Shown: positions 21,760 to 34,300 of the stretch, piece after piece
Layout: each line of letters begins with the position of its first letter
Position numbering within the stretch: the first letter of the stretch is position 1
Origin: Enoplosus armatus
Lineage: Eukaryota; Chordata; Actinopteri; Centrarchiformes; Enoplosidae
DNA: 64,000 nucleotides
Assembly (NCBI RefSeq): GCF_043641665.1
Contig: NC_092198.1
Coordinates: 69,501-133,500 of the forward strand
Direction of reading: 5' to 3'
The notes under the pieces: generated by a model
The model's database searches: none
What the model was told of the DNA's origin: nothing
Seen by the model: the letters and a program-made list of their open reading frames with translations, nothing else
Translations under genes and position numbers: made by a program

Positions 21760-24700
21760 ATGTTCTCCAGCAGAATGACTCTGAACCAGTCCAGCATGCT
21801 GTACGGACAGCTGGAGGATCTGCAGGAACTCGCCTTCATCGAGAGGCCGATCCGCAGGAGTCTCAAGGTATTTCCAACATTTCATCCTCTCATCTGATTA
21901 ATATGAATATGAAGCTGTTTCTAGAGTCAGACAGATGAAGGTGGTCATGTGTTGAACACATGTTCTGATGTGTGTGACTTGTGAAGAGATGATGATGATG
22001 ATGACGGTGATAATGTGACCTGTTGTATGAGTCAGTGTGAGGAATATCAGCAGCCTCCATGCAGGAAGCAGAGGGGAGACCCGCTATCTGCGCAGCATGA
22101 CGCAGTTTCTGTCTGTCTGTCTGTCTGTCTGCAGTGAGACAGACAGACAGACAGAGTGTTTGTAGTACAGCAGCGTTCAGCTGAGGATCTCCTCTTCATC
22201 TACATCCAGTCATAATGGGATTCATCTAGTAAATCTGTTCATTATTAATCAATATATCAGTTTTGGTATCACTTTCTGACCAGTTTATAAGTTGTAACAA
22301 ATGACTTAATGAATAGATGCTGTTAGACCTGAATCAAATAATCTATTCTGATAATCAATAAATGTCTAAAAGTCACTCAGTGTTATCAGTTTCAGATCAA
22401 GTATATATAAGGATGTGTTTAAGTGTTTATTATTGTGCAGTATTTGACATATTTTATATTATTACAGCTTTGTTTTATTGTCATTCATATAAACAGGAGC
22501 AGCATTTATTAGATAACATATAAAGTTGTTAATAAACACTTAGATCTGCTATAGTGTGTATAATGTGAATTATTACTAAATACTAAAGTTAAATTTATTT
22601 TGAGTTCATCAATGAAAATATGTTGTCACACATGAACTCAATTTTCTTCAAAAGTGAAAACAGACTTGTGTCTGAAGTGGGCGGGGCGTCCAGGTGCTGC
22701 CAATTACATCACAACTCTCCAGCAGGCACTTTTATTTCAAGTCAATCAGATGTGATGAAACTACACTCACAGTCCTGATGGAGCTGATCACTTTTTCACT
22801 ATGAATTCAAAATACTTCAGGATGTTTCTATAAACTTTGACTGTTGCATATTTAGTTATATAACATTTGAAGTCAAAACTGTGACTTACTCATAATAAAG
22901 TTCAGAGTTTAATGAGACACACACTATTCTTCTCCCTTTACTTCTATCTTCTGTTCATACTTGTAACTGTGGGGGCGATGGGGGGCGGGGCTTCACGATG
23001 ATGTTGATGACGATGTGAGGGGCGGAGCCTGGGGGTCCTCTTATGGGAGAAACCCCGACGTCATGACGACGCAGTCACACACCTCCATCTCCTCCCACAC
23101 ACAGAAACACACACACAGTCTGAATCCATCCAATCAACTGTGACTCTGTGTGTATGTGTGTGTGGATTACAAACGTTGTGGGGACATAATGTGATCACTC
23201 AGTGACATTGTGGGGACTCTCCTCCCTTCTGGGGACAAACAGAAGGTTAGTACCCACAGAGAACTGTTTATTGTTGGATCCCCATTTGTTGTTACCTTGG
23301 CAACAGCGACTCCTCCTGAGGTCCAAATACAAATAAAATATATATATTCAACAATGTTTACACTTCACTTCATAAATAAACAATAAAGTTACATCAGAAG
23401 CACAAAACGTTAAAACAGCAAAAGAATTTAAATCGAATGACAGATAAAACAATATAATCGTCCAAAAACAATCAAAGGAATCCTTTTGTATTTATTTAGT
23501 TTTCAAAAGGAACTGCCTGGAACAAACCTTTACTTGTAGATTCTTTAGATATAAAACTTGACTAAATTTAAAATCTAATTTAGTTAATTCTTCAATGTAT
23601 TATTGAAATTACCAACATTAGTTAATGGTGTACACAGTGGTATCGTCAGCAAACATTGAATTTCAAGGTTAAAGTTTGTTCTGAGGTTAAGGCTTGGTCT
23701 AAGGTCAAAGCTTGGTCTTAGGTTAGCTTGGTCTAAGGTTAGCTTGGTCTAAGGTTAAAGCTTGGTTTAAGGCTAAAGCTTGGTCTAAGGTTAGCTTGGT
23801 CTTAGGTCATAAGACATCCTCAGCATAGTCCGGCAGATGTTGAAGGACCTCAGACGCTTCAGAAGTCCTTCAACATCTGCCAGACTATGCTGAGGATGTT
23901 CTATGAGTCTAAGGTGGCAAGTGCTATCCTCTATGCTGTTGCATGCTGGGGCAGCAGGCTGAGGGTGGCAGACTCCAACAGACTCAATAAACTGATCTCC
24001 AAGGCCAGTGATGTTGTGGGGGTGGAGCTGGACTCTCTGACAGTGGTGGCAGAGAGGAGGATGCTGTCCAGCGACGGGTCATCTTGGACAATGTCTCACA
24101 TCCTCCCCATGACGTACTGGTCAAACACAAGAGCACCTTCAGTGGGAGACTCATTCCTCCCAAATGTACAACTGAGCGCCATAGGAAATCATTCCTGCCT
24201 GTGGCCATCAAACATCAACTTCACCCTCTGTGTGTCAGACACTCAGAATAAACTGACTGATTCTGGGCCTATTTCATATGTCGTGTACTACCTCATTATT
24301 TGTTCTTTATTCTCTATTTATATTTCACCAGTGCAATGCATATATATATACACACACACACATACATACATATACATTGTTATTGTATATATTGTTTACT
24401 TTTATTTTTCACGTAGATATTGTAAATGTATATATTTTATTTTTTATATCTTATATTTATACATACTTCTCATTTCTAAATGTGTGCTACTTTTCTATTC
24501 TTGAATGAGAGCACCTGTAACTTGTGTAATTTCCCCACGGGGATAAATAAAGTATTTCTGATTATGATTAAAGCTTGGTCTAAGGTTAGCTTGGTCTTAG
24601 GTTAGCTTGGTCTAAGGTTAGGGTCAGCCTTAGGTAATTAACGTCTGTGTAATTTCCATTTAAGTGATGGAAACAACTTTGTGTGCTCTTGTATGTTTGT

Positions 24701-26460
24701 CTTTGTGAGGACATTTTGTCCAGTCCTCACTTTATGCTGGACCTTTAAAGGGCTGTTTGAGGGTTTTAAAGTATTTGGGGACGGGGGATTTGCCTTTATT
24801 ACAGACAGTAGAAAGATGACAGAAAATTAAGCTCCCCGGGCCAGACTGGGGATCAATAAAGTATTTCTGATTCTGATTAAAGCTTGGTTTAAGGTCAGCT
24901 TTGTGTTAGGTTAGCCTGGTGTAAGGTTAAAGCTTGGTCTTAGGTCAGCTTGGTCTAAGGTTAGGGTCAGCCTTAGGTAATTAACGTCTGTGCAATTTCC
25001 CTTTAAGTGATGGAAACAACTTTGTGTGCTCTTGTGTGTCTGTCTTTGTGAGGACATTTTGTCCAGTCCTCACTTTGTACTGGACCTTTAAAGGGCTGTT
25101 TGAGGGTTTTAAAGTATTTGGGGGGGGGGGGGGTTGCCTTTATTACAGACAATAGAGAGATGACAGAAAATGGAGCTCCCTGGGCCAGACTGGAATTGGG
25201 GACATTGTGGATTATTTTAACCCTTTAACTATGAGGGGTCTCGATGGTTTGACTGTTCAGATTAGAATCAGATTCAGGTTCAGTTTAGAGTTAGATGTTT
25301 GTGTAGATGTGATGGTTAAAGTTAGCAGTTAGGGAATGCATTATGTCAGTAAGGGTCCTCACAGGTATAGAAGTACAAACATATGAGTGTTTGTTTGAAT
25401 AAAGAGTCTCTCTTCACATTAAAACACACCTGAACTTTGCTGTGGTGTCACAGGTGACTGTTACTTTAAGTAGAGGGCTGATGAATAATGTTGATATAAT
25501 TAGGATTTTAGAAACTGTGTAATTATCATAATGAAATTATTAATGAGATGAATTATTAGTTAGTTAGTTAAAGTGCATTTACATAAGAAAATACACTTAA
25601 ACAAAAAGATGTTTCTGAGTGTGTTTGTTGCTTCCTGTCAGACAGCGGAGGAGATCGATCAGCTGACTGTGGATGAAGACCTGAATGACATAGAGAGAGC
25701 TGTCTACCTGCTCAGGTAAGAGCTGGGTGCTTGTTTCTGTTTAACCCACAGTTTTAGAAATGTGCTAACAGTAATAAGGTCTACTGATGGTCACCATGTA
25801 GCATGATGTAGAAGGTGACACCTTTGTAGATAATGTGATTGTTGTAAAACAGAGGAAAAGTGCACCTGGGTTAGGGTTAGTTTCTAGTTTCAGGTTGTTA
25901 TTTTGGTTGTGGAAACAGTCAGTTTAGAGTCAAGAACAAAAAAGAAGAATCCAGAATGAATAAAAAAAGCTATTGGTAGAAAGATTTCTACTGAACAGGG
26001 TTTGATGTGGAGGAAGACGTTTCTGGTGGAGAAGCAGCTCAGTCCTCCACTCTGCCCTCCTTCCCTCTGACCCAGTAAACTTTGAAGCTAATTAAACACT
26101 GCAGGTAATCATCAAGCAGCCTGATCCCAGAGGCTCTAAACTAGTTCACTGAACTAATTTAATGTCTGGACTAAAATACTGAAACCTGCCAGAGAATTAG
26201 GATTGAAGCTGCAGGATCCAGAGAAACTGGACTGTGGCGATAACTCAGGATATGAACTGATGTCACTTGAGGAATCTGTCTGAAAACAGAGCTATGAGGT
26301 GCAAACAACAGCAGGGTACACAGGAGATTCAAGAGGTATCTGGACCTGAGTGCAGCATTTTACACCATTGATTCAGATCCCAATTCAGGTGAATTTATCT
26401 CCAGGTGTCAGCTGTGGGATCCCTCAGGGTTTCATTTTAGATCCTTCTTTTTTAATCAGC

Positions 26461-26513
<53 letters not shown>

Positions 26514-29500
26514 CATATTTCCCCCTGTATTTGCTCTATATGTTGTCAGTGTGGGTCAGGAGGTGCAGAGAGCGAGTGTTATCAGTAACCTGCCAAGCCT
26601 TGTTCGCCAGAATCCAGCGGAGACTTTTCGTCGGGTCGTACCAAAGGTCCGGGTATGTACACAGTAACATCAGTCAGACTGTATGTCAGTGCTGTCAGTA
26701 CTGTCAGTGTGGGCAAAATGTGGACAGTCACTCTGGTAAATGACAGGTGAGTTCAGATGTGTTATTCGAAACTTGTCCTGTCTTTCTGATTCAGGAGGTC
26801 CTGAACGGAGCCGGAGCAGAAATCCAGCTAGCAGCAGCAGCGTCATTTTTAACCATCCTACAGGACGACATCATCCTGATCCACACCCACACCTACTCCA
26901 TCCTGAAGACTGTCCTGCTGCACCTGAACCACCGAGACACAGGTAACTATACCTGAACCACACATGTAACAATACCAGAGGCCTGTACAACAAAGCAAGT
27001 TCAACATATCCAGGATATCTTCTCCTTATATGGCTTCACTAAGCCTAACAACTACATCACGCTGAGTGCTCACACGACGGTGGTTATCAACTCGGTAAGT
27101 CAACCCAGGGTTTCACAATCTAGCCACAAGTGCGTTCACATGAAAGGGGTTTGCAGCATCTGACCAATCACAAACATGGACACGTCTATGGGCAGCAGAG
27201 CAGCATATTTTACAACTGAATATCTAACTATAATATTAGCCAAAGAAGAAGAAGATAGAAGCAACACAGCTGCAGCTTCCAATTGCAGGAAGAACAGCTG
27301 GCACAGTCTCTCCTGGAGGGTGATATCGGTACACAAAAGCACAATGAAATGGCTGTGACAGATAAGTCATTCCTTCCGACCAGAATCTATATTTCTTATA
27401 TAAAACACTGTCAGGAAAAGCCAAAGGGCTTTGCTGGTTTCTGAACACTCTGCCCCACTAAGTAACCCTCTCACGATCCGCCCCGAGCTTCACAGGATCT
27501 TCTATGCTTGGAGATGACATTTTCCAAGAGAGTTGATTGGTCAGTAGGCGGTGCTTTTACACGAGTTGATCTGTTATCTGGAACATAACCTGCTCCATAG
27601 CAGGTTAGGTGTGCAGCATAAGTTACCATGGCAATGTACCCTGGTAAGAAGTGAACCACCGTCGTAACCCTGAAAACACAGGGTTAACCCTGAAGGTACC
27701 TCGCTAACCTCAAATCCTGCTTCGAAGTACAGGCCTCTGAACTGAACTGAACCACCTGAATGTTGACATTGACGTTGATGTCGACGTAGACGTAGACGCT
27801 GACGTTAACATTGATGTTGATTTTGACGTTGACACTGACGTCATGACTGACTTTGATGTTGATGTCGACATTGACGTCTTGATGTTGACGTTGATGTTGA
27901 CGTTGACATTTTGACGTTGATGTTGATGTTGATCTTGATGTTGAAGTTGATCTTGATGTTGACGATGTTGATGTTGATGTTGATGTTGACGTTGATGTTG
28001 ATGTTGATGCCATGTTTGTTTTACAGTGGTGAGCAATGCCTGGTTGGAGACTCTGCTGTCGGCCATCAACGCTCTACCCAAGGAGACCATCAAACAGGAG
28101 GTACAGTCATCACGGTTACTGATCGATACCTTCCACCTGTGGCCTGTACTACAAAGCAGGAGTTGAAGAAAGTTCTGAGGGAGGTTATGTTTGAGATAAC
28201 AGATCAACGTGTAAAAAAGCACCGCCCACTGACCACCCAATTTTTTGGGAAAACGGCATCACCAATCATAAAGGATCGTGAGAGGTTCTCTTAGGAGGGC
28301 AGAGGGCTTTTTATATGAGAGACATAGATTCTGGTTGGAGGCAATGGCTTATGTGTGCATTTCATTGTGCTTTTGTATACTGATATCACTGAAGCACTAA
28401 AGCCTGTACTTTTTGTTCTTATAAGACATGAAAGTAAGCCTACTCACCACTTTGAATCATGTTTTTATATTTATGTTTTATTTTCTCCATTTGTCACTCC
28501 GGGGCTGCAGCTGACAGAATAAAACTAAAACTGTCAAACACGCCATAAGAGTACATCTCAGCAACACATGAATTGAATCGAACACACAAATGCAATCACA
28601 GTCAGATCTCCTCGTGCCCTAATGATGGGGCAGTGATATTAGAAGCCTTCATTCACACAGTGGTGATTGTTTGCCAGCTGTCCTTCCTGCATCTGGCAGC
28701 TGCAGCTGTGTTGCTTTTAGCCTGGATGATGTGTTTAAATTCTTCTTCCTTTTCTAATATTATAGTTTGCTCTTCGGTTGTAAAATATGCTGCTCTGCTG
28801 CCAGTAGTCCATGTTTGTGATTGGTCAGATGCTGCAAACCCGCCCCTTTTATGGCTAGATTGAGAAACCCTGGGTTGACTTACCGAGTTGATAACCACCA
28901 TCGTGAGACTGCTTAGCATGATGTGGTTCAGTGAAGCCAGCTAACGAAACGATGTTCTGGGTATGTTGAACCTGCTTCGTAGTTCAGGACTCAGGACTCT
29001 GTTCTGTTCTAACCCTAACCCTCTCTGTCAACCTTTTCCCCTGGTCAAGGCTTCTTAAATCTGGTGTTTGAATCCCAACAGACTCACTCTACCAGTGTGT
29101 CTATCTACCTGTCTCTGTTCCCATCTGTCTGTCTGTCTGCCTGTCTTTGTCTCTGCAGGTGCTGAATCCTCTGCTCTATCAGTCTCAGCTGTCTCACTCT
29201 CTTCAGGCTCGTCTGGCCAGCTGTCGCATTTTGGGGAAAGTCGCCTGCAAGTTTGATTCTCACATGTGAGCTGCAACACAGCATGTACATACTGTAGTAC
29301 ACTGTGTACTGTAGTACTACACAAACTGTATACTGTACACACTGTACACTGTAGTATTACACACACTGTGCACTGTAGTACTACATACACTGTATACTAT
29401 ACACACTGTAGTACTACACACACTATACTGTATACACTATACACTGTAGTACTACACACACTGTATACTATACACACTGTACACTGTAGTACTACACACA

Positions 29501-31260
29501 CTGTATACTGTACACACTGTACACTGTAGTACTACACACACGATATGTCTAATGTCTAATAACATTCTTAGCCACTTATTATTTATTTGAATTAATAACA
29601 TTAATAACCAGGCAGGTGATAGTTTATATTTCTGTATATTGAGCTCAGGTGTGTTGGTAGACCTGGTCTGATTCTAACAGCAGTGTATTCTGTGTCAGAG
29701 TGAAGAATGAGCTGCTGCCGTTGGTTCGTTCTTTATGTCAGGACGTGGAGTTTGAAGTCCGAGCCTGTATGTGCCGTCAGCTGGAGAGCATTGCCAGAGC
29801 GACCGGGTAAACATCATCAAATGCTGAATGAAACTAAATACAAATCAAACATCCTGCTGTGGTGAGACAGTGTGTCTCCTGTTGCTCCTTCAGGATGGAC
29901 GACACCAGGACGGACTTGCTCCCTGAACTGGTGGAGCTCGCTGAAGACGAGGAGAGCAGCGTCCGCCTCGCCGCCTTCGACACCCTAATCAACCTGATGG
30001 AGATGATGGAAAGCGGTGAGTCATCACGCAGAGCTGTGGTGAATAATAGTCAGCATGGTTTAAGGTTTCCTCAGACTGTGAGAAACAAAAATATATATCA
30101 TGGACATATTTCCTTCTTAACTTGTAGACCTGAATCAATTTAAAGTGCAGTTGCCCTCTGTCAGCAGCAGTCCAGATCTCTATAAACACTACTTTTAAAG
30201 TCCGCTCCTCCTCTCTCAGATGACAGACTCCATGTCGTGGTTCCCCTGGTGATGTCAGTGTGCGAGGTGTCATCACAGGCAGACGAAGCTGTCGTGGCGT
30301 CTTTGTCGTTCCAGTTTGGGAAGCTCTGCAGCGGACTGGCAGGTAAGACTCAACACTGATGTCAAGTGAAAGGTGGCAGATACATATGAGACTGAGGTGG
30401 TGAATTCAAATATTGTTTATAGATGAATTTCATATTCAAAGTTCTAACCAGTGGTTAAATCAGGCCAGGGTTGTCCGGGCTGTCCATAGACCTACAATGT
30501 ATAAACAACAATGTATATATTTTTACACTTTCTCTGTCTTAAAAAGTAACATGTCATAAATACAATAACATGTTTTCTTCGTAGCTGTAGATAACATAAA
30601 TGAGGTGTTGTAAGAACTTGAACATCTGAGCTTCTGTACTGAATGTTTTGTCAGTGATTGATATCAGCTGTTCAGGGGTTTATGTGCTCTCCCTCCTGCC
30701 TGTCAGCATATGGAGAACTGCCTTTTTTCTGCCTCCTCTGCTCCCAGCTGGACTGTTACAGTGCATAACCTTCATCTCTTCTTTGTCACAGCACAGTCCA
30801 CCAAACACAGTCTCACTAAATCCTGTGGGAAAACTGCACAGATACCAAATTCTGATTTAAACCCTGGTTGTAAGTAATAATCGACTATTCCTAAACAGCT
30901 GGAAAACTGGCCAAGATCGATTGACTAACACCTCTCAGAGAGTCACCACCTTATCTTGGTGGAGGGGTTTGTACAAAACCATGATCCTGAGAGCTGTGGT
31001 GACAGGGGAAACAGCTCCTGGCGTGGTCTCTGGTCCCAGGTGAGGGGTCAGATGAATCAGAAATTTATTGATCCCCGGGGGGAAATTACACAGTTACATG
31101 TGCTCCCATTCAAGAGTAGAAAAGTAGCATAAATTTAGAGATGAGAAGTATATACAAATAAAGATATAAAAAATTAAAATAAAAGATATACATTTACAAC
31201 ATTTACATGAAAAATAAAAAAAAAATAAAAATATATACAATAACACTGTATATGTATATA

Positions 31261-31315
<55 letters not shown>

Positions 31316-34300
31316 GTATTGCACTGGTAGGTGAAATATGTCCAGAATCAGTCTGTCTGTCCAAGATGACCCGTAGCTTGGACAGCATCCTCCTCTCTGA
31401 CACCACTGTCAGAGAGTCCAGCTCCACCCCAACAATGTCACTGGCCTTGTGGATCAGTTTTTTGAGAGCGAGAGAAGAGTGAACCAACTTCAGGAAAAAG
31501 CTACCTCGCCCAGTTAAGGGAGACCAGGGCCCTCTTCTGGAGCCAGGACTGGTAGGGGGGGCTTGTCAAGGAGTGCCTGGTTGCTGGGTCTATAACCATG
31601 AGGCCCAGTCTGCCAGACACAAGGATCGGGTGCAGTTGGGTGGCAGGTGAAGGCGTGGGCCTTGGCGTTCTGAGCCCAGCATACAAAAACTCACAGCAAG
31701 ACACAGCCCTGGGTCTGGAACCAAACTTCTGAAAAGGGGCTGGATTGTCTCCTTTTCCAGAGTTGCCCATGGTGAGAGGAACCAGGCAGGTATGAGGATA
31801 CTTATAGACTCCTGGATGTGTGCTGCTGTGTCAGAGTTTTGCCTGGAGAATGAGAGGGTGTACCTCTATGCAACTGAGGGCCTCTGAGAGGAAGTCTTTG
31901 ACTGTTGTCTGAGTTTATGCACTGAACAGCAGTTCAGAGTATAATATAGTAGTCTCTGGGTGGAGTCCTGGAGAGAAACCACCTAGGGACTCCATAGTTC
32001 TGCTGAAGAACTTCAACGCTCACATGGCCAATGATGGAGAAACTTGGAGGGGGTGATTGGGAGGAACAGCCTGTCTGACCTGAATCTGAATGGTATTTTG
32101 TTATGGCCCCCTGTGCTTGTCATGGATTTTCCATGAAGAAAACCATGTTGGAGCATAATGTGGTTCATTAGTGTACCTGGTACCGTAACACATAAGGCCG
32201 AAGGTCAATGATCAACTTTGTCGTTGTTTCAGCAAATCACAGACACTTGGGGGTCAGGATCGGGGGTGGGAACGCTGCTGAAAAGACCTTACAAACCCAA
32301 ACATTTAGTGAGGGTGAACTGGGAACGTGAAAACTGGTGGTGAAGGAGCATCAAGAATCCTGTTAGGTTTGGTTACCCAGGGGACTCCTGAAACAGTAGA
32401 CCAGCTATCAGGAGGCCAGAAGTGCTGTTACTACGAGTCATTCAGTCCCTGTATAACCACAGTGAGAGCTGTGTCTGTGTTCTCAGCAGGAAGTCAAACA
32501 TATTCTCAGTGTGTGTTGGACTCCACCAGGGTTGTTTCTGTCTTAGATTCAGTTTGGGGTTTTCATGAACATAGTCTGACGGTGCAGTCAAGTTGTAGAG
32601 AGTGTCGGTATGGTGACCTCAGGTTTGATGAGTCATTGTGTTTCTGATAAGTTGTCGTTGTGTTTCAGGCTCTCTCTCAGATGAGCAGAAGGGCCGGTTG
32701 CTGCAGAGGTTTAAGGTGCTGTGTGTCGCTGGTCTGCAGACTGAAGGAAACCAGACTGATGGCAACAACGAGTCAACGCTGATCCGCTGCAACTGCTGCT
32801 ACAACCTGCCGGTACACATAGAAATAGACACACTCAGCAGAGCTTCAGTTCAATCTTCAGTCCTCCAGATGGTTGATGTTATTTCCCACTTTCTCTCTGT
32901 CTACAGGCCATGGTGGTGTTTGCTGACTTGGCTCATTTCCTGTCAGAGCTCTACCCATCTTTCTCCAGTCTTTGTTGTGACCCAGAGGTCAGCGTTCGAC
33001 GAAGTGCTGCAGCCAGTTTCCACCAGGTCAGATAACAGCTACAGCCACATGGACAAACAACATCCTTATGATTTATCTATTCTTAGAGACTTACCAGTAG
33101 TGGAGCTAAAAATGTAATGTTTGTCCTGAGGGTGGCACTAGAGGAACGATCATGGGGTCATTAACATCTAGGTTTCATCTTCTGTGGAGCAGGAATGAGA
33201 TCAGGACATTGAAGGGAAGTAGCTGTTGAGGTATCTGTCTGCGCACAGACATTACCCTCCTTAGGTTCTGCATCTCGTTGGGGAAATAAAGCTACAACAT
33301 TTAAAAAGAATGATAAAAGATAAAAATTGAAAAAGCTCAGAAATTGTTCAGCTGTTGAATTTTAAAGTTCTCTGACAGTAGATTTGCAGACTACACACAC
33401 TTGAAAATCTGTCTTCTCTGATGTTGCATGATTGGCCCCGCCTCTTCCTGTCAGGTGGTGAAGCTGCTTGGTTCAAACGTCCAGCTAGTCCACAAAGAGC
33501 TCCTGGCTCTGCTGCAGGATGACACTCTGGAGGTGAGAGTCGACGTCCACCAAAAACACTGCTTAACCAATCAGGATGCATGGCTGCATGTTGCATTATG
33601 GTGTGGACGTTGTTTACATGCGGTTTTCTGGATTTAGTTTTTGGTTTTGAAATGATTTGTAGTTGGAAAGCAAACAGACCCTTGTCTTTTTATCCTTTGT
33701 TGATTATTTTATCCAGTTAGTTTTGTACTTTTTTTTTATTGGTGTGCTTGCTTTGCGTACTGATATTATCTTGCACACTTGAAGGAATACATAGATCAAT
33801 GCCACACAATGTACCAAACATTCAGTAAATTCCTCAGAACATGTAGCTTTTTTATTTCAGATAGAGTTATTCAGATTTTAGTTTTGTATGTGTTAGTTGT
33901 ACATGCTGAAGCTTTAATTGTTTTTGTTGAGGTGTTGGATGCTCTAATGAATCACCTGGAAGAAACTTTGGAAGCAGTTCTTTCCAGAGGAGAGAACCTA
34001 GCACTGGACAACAAGGTGGGGAAACAAACCTCGAACACTAAAACTAGTTCTGAGTTTAACCTGGGTTAATTATGCTCCTGTAGTTCTTCTGGTGTTTTTT
34101 CTCTTTCTTTGTGGTACCTCTCTGATATTTTGTCTTTCTTTCCCCTGTTGCCTCTCTGATGTTGGTTCTATTGTCTCCTCGGGTTCCTGTGGTTCTCCTA
34201 TCAGTTCCCAGAGCTGCTGTCGGCTCTGCTGTTAGCAGAGCAGAAGGTTGGATGTTCCCTGCGTTGGCGGCTGCATGAGAAGCTGCTGCAGCGTTACAGC

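Noticed and set aside
23984..24211. Minus-strand 75-aa open frame
   Set aside because: Antisense of the LINE RT fragment.
27684..28240. Minus-strand Ser/Thr- and Gln/His-rich open frames up to 176 aa
   Set aside because: They are translations of the TTGATG/TTGACG hexanucleotide array and run across a real ppp4r4 exon on the other strand.
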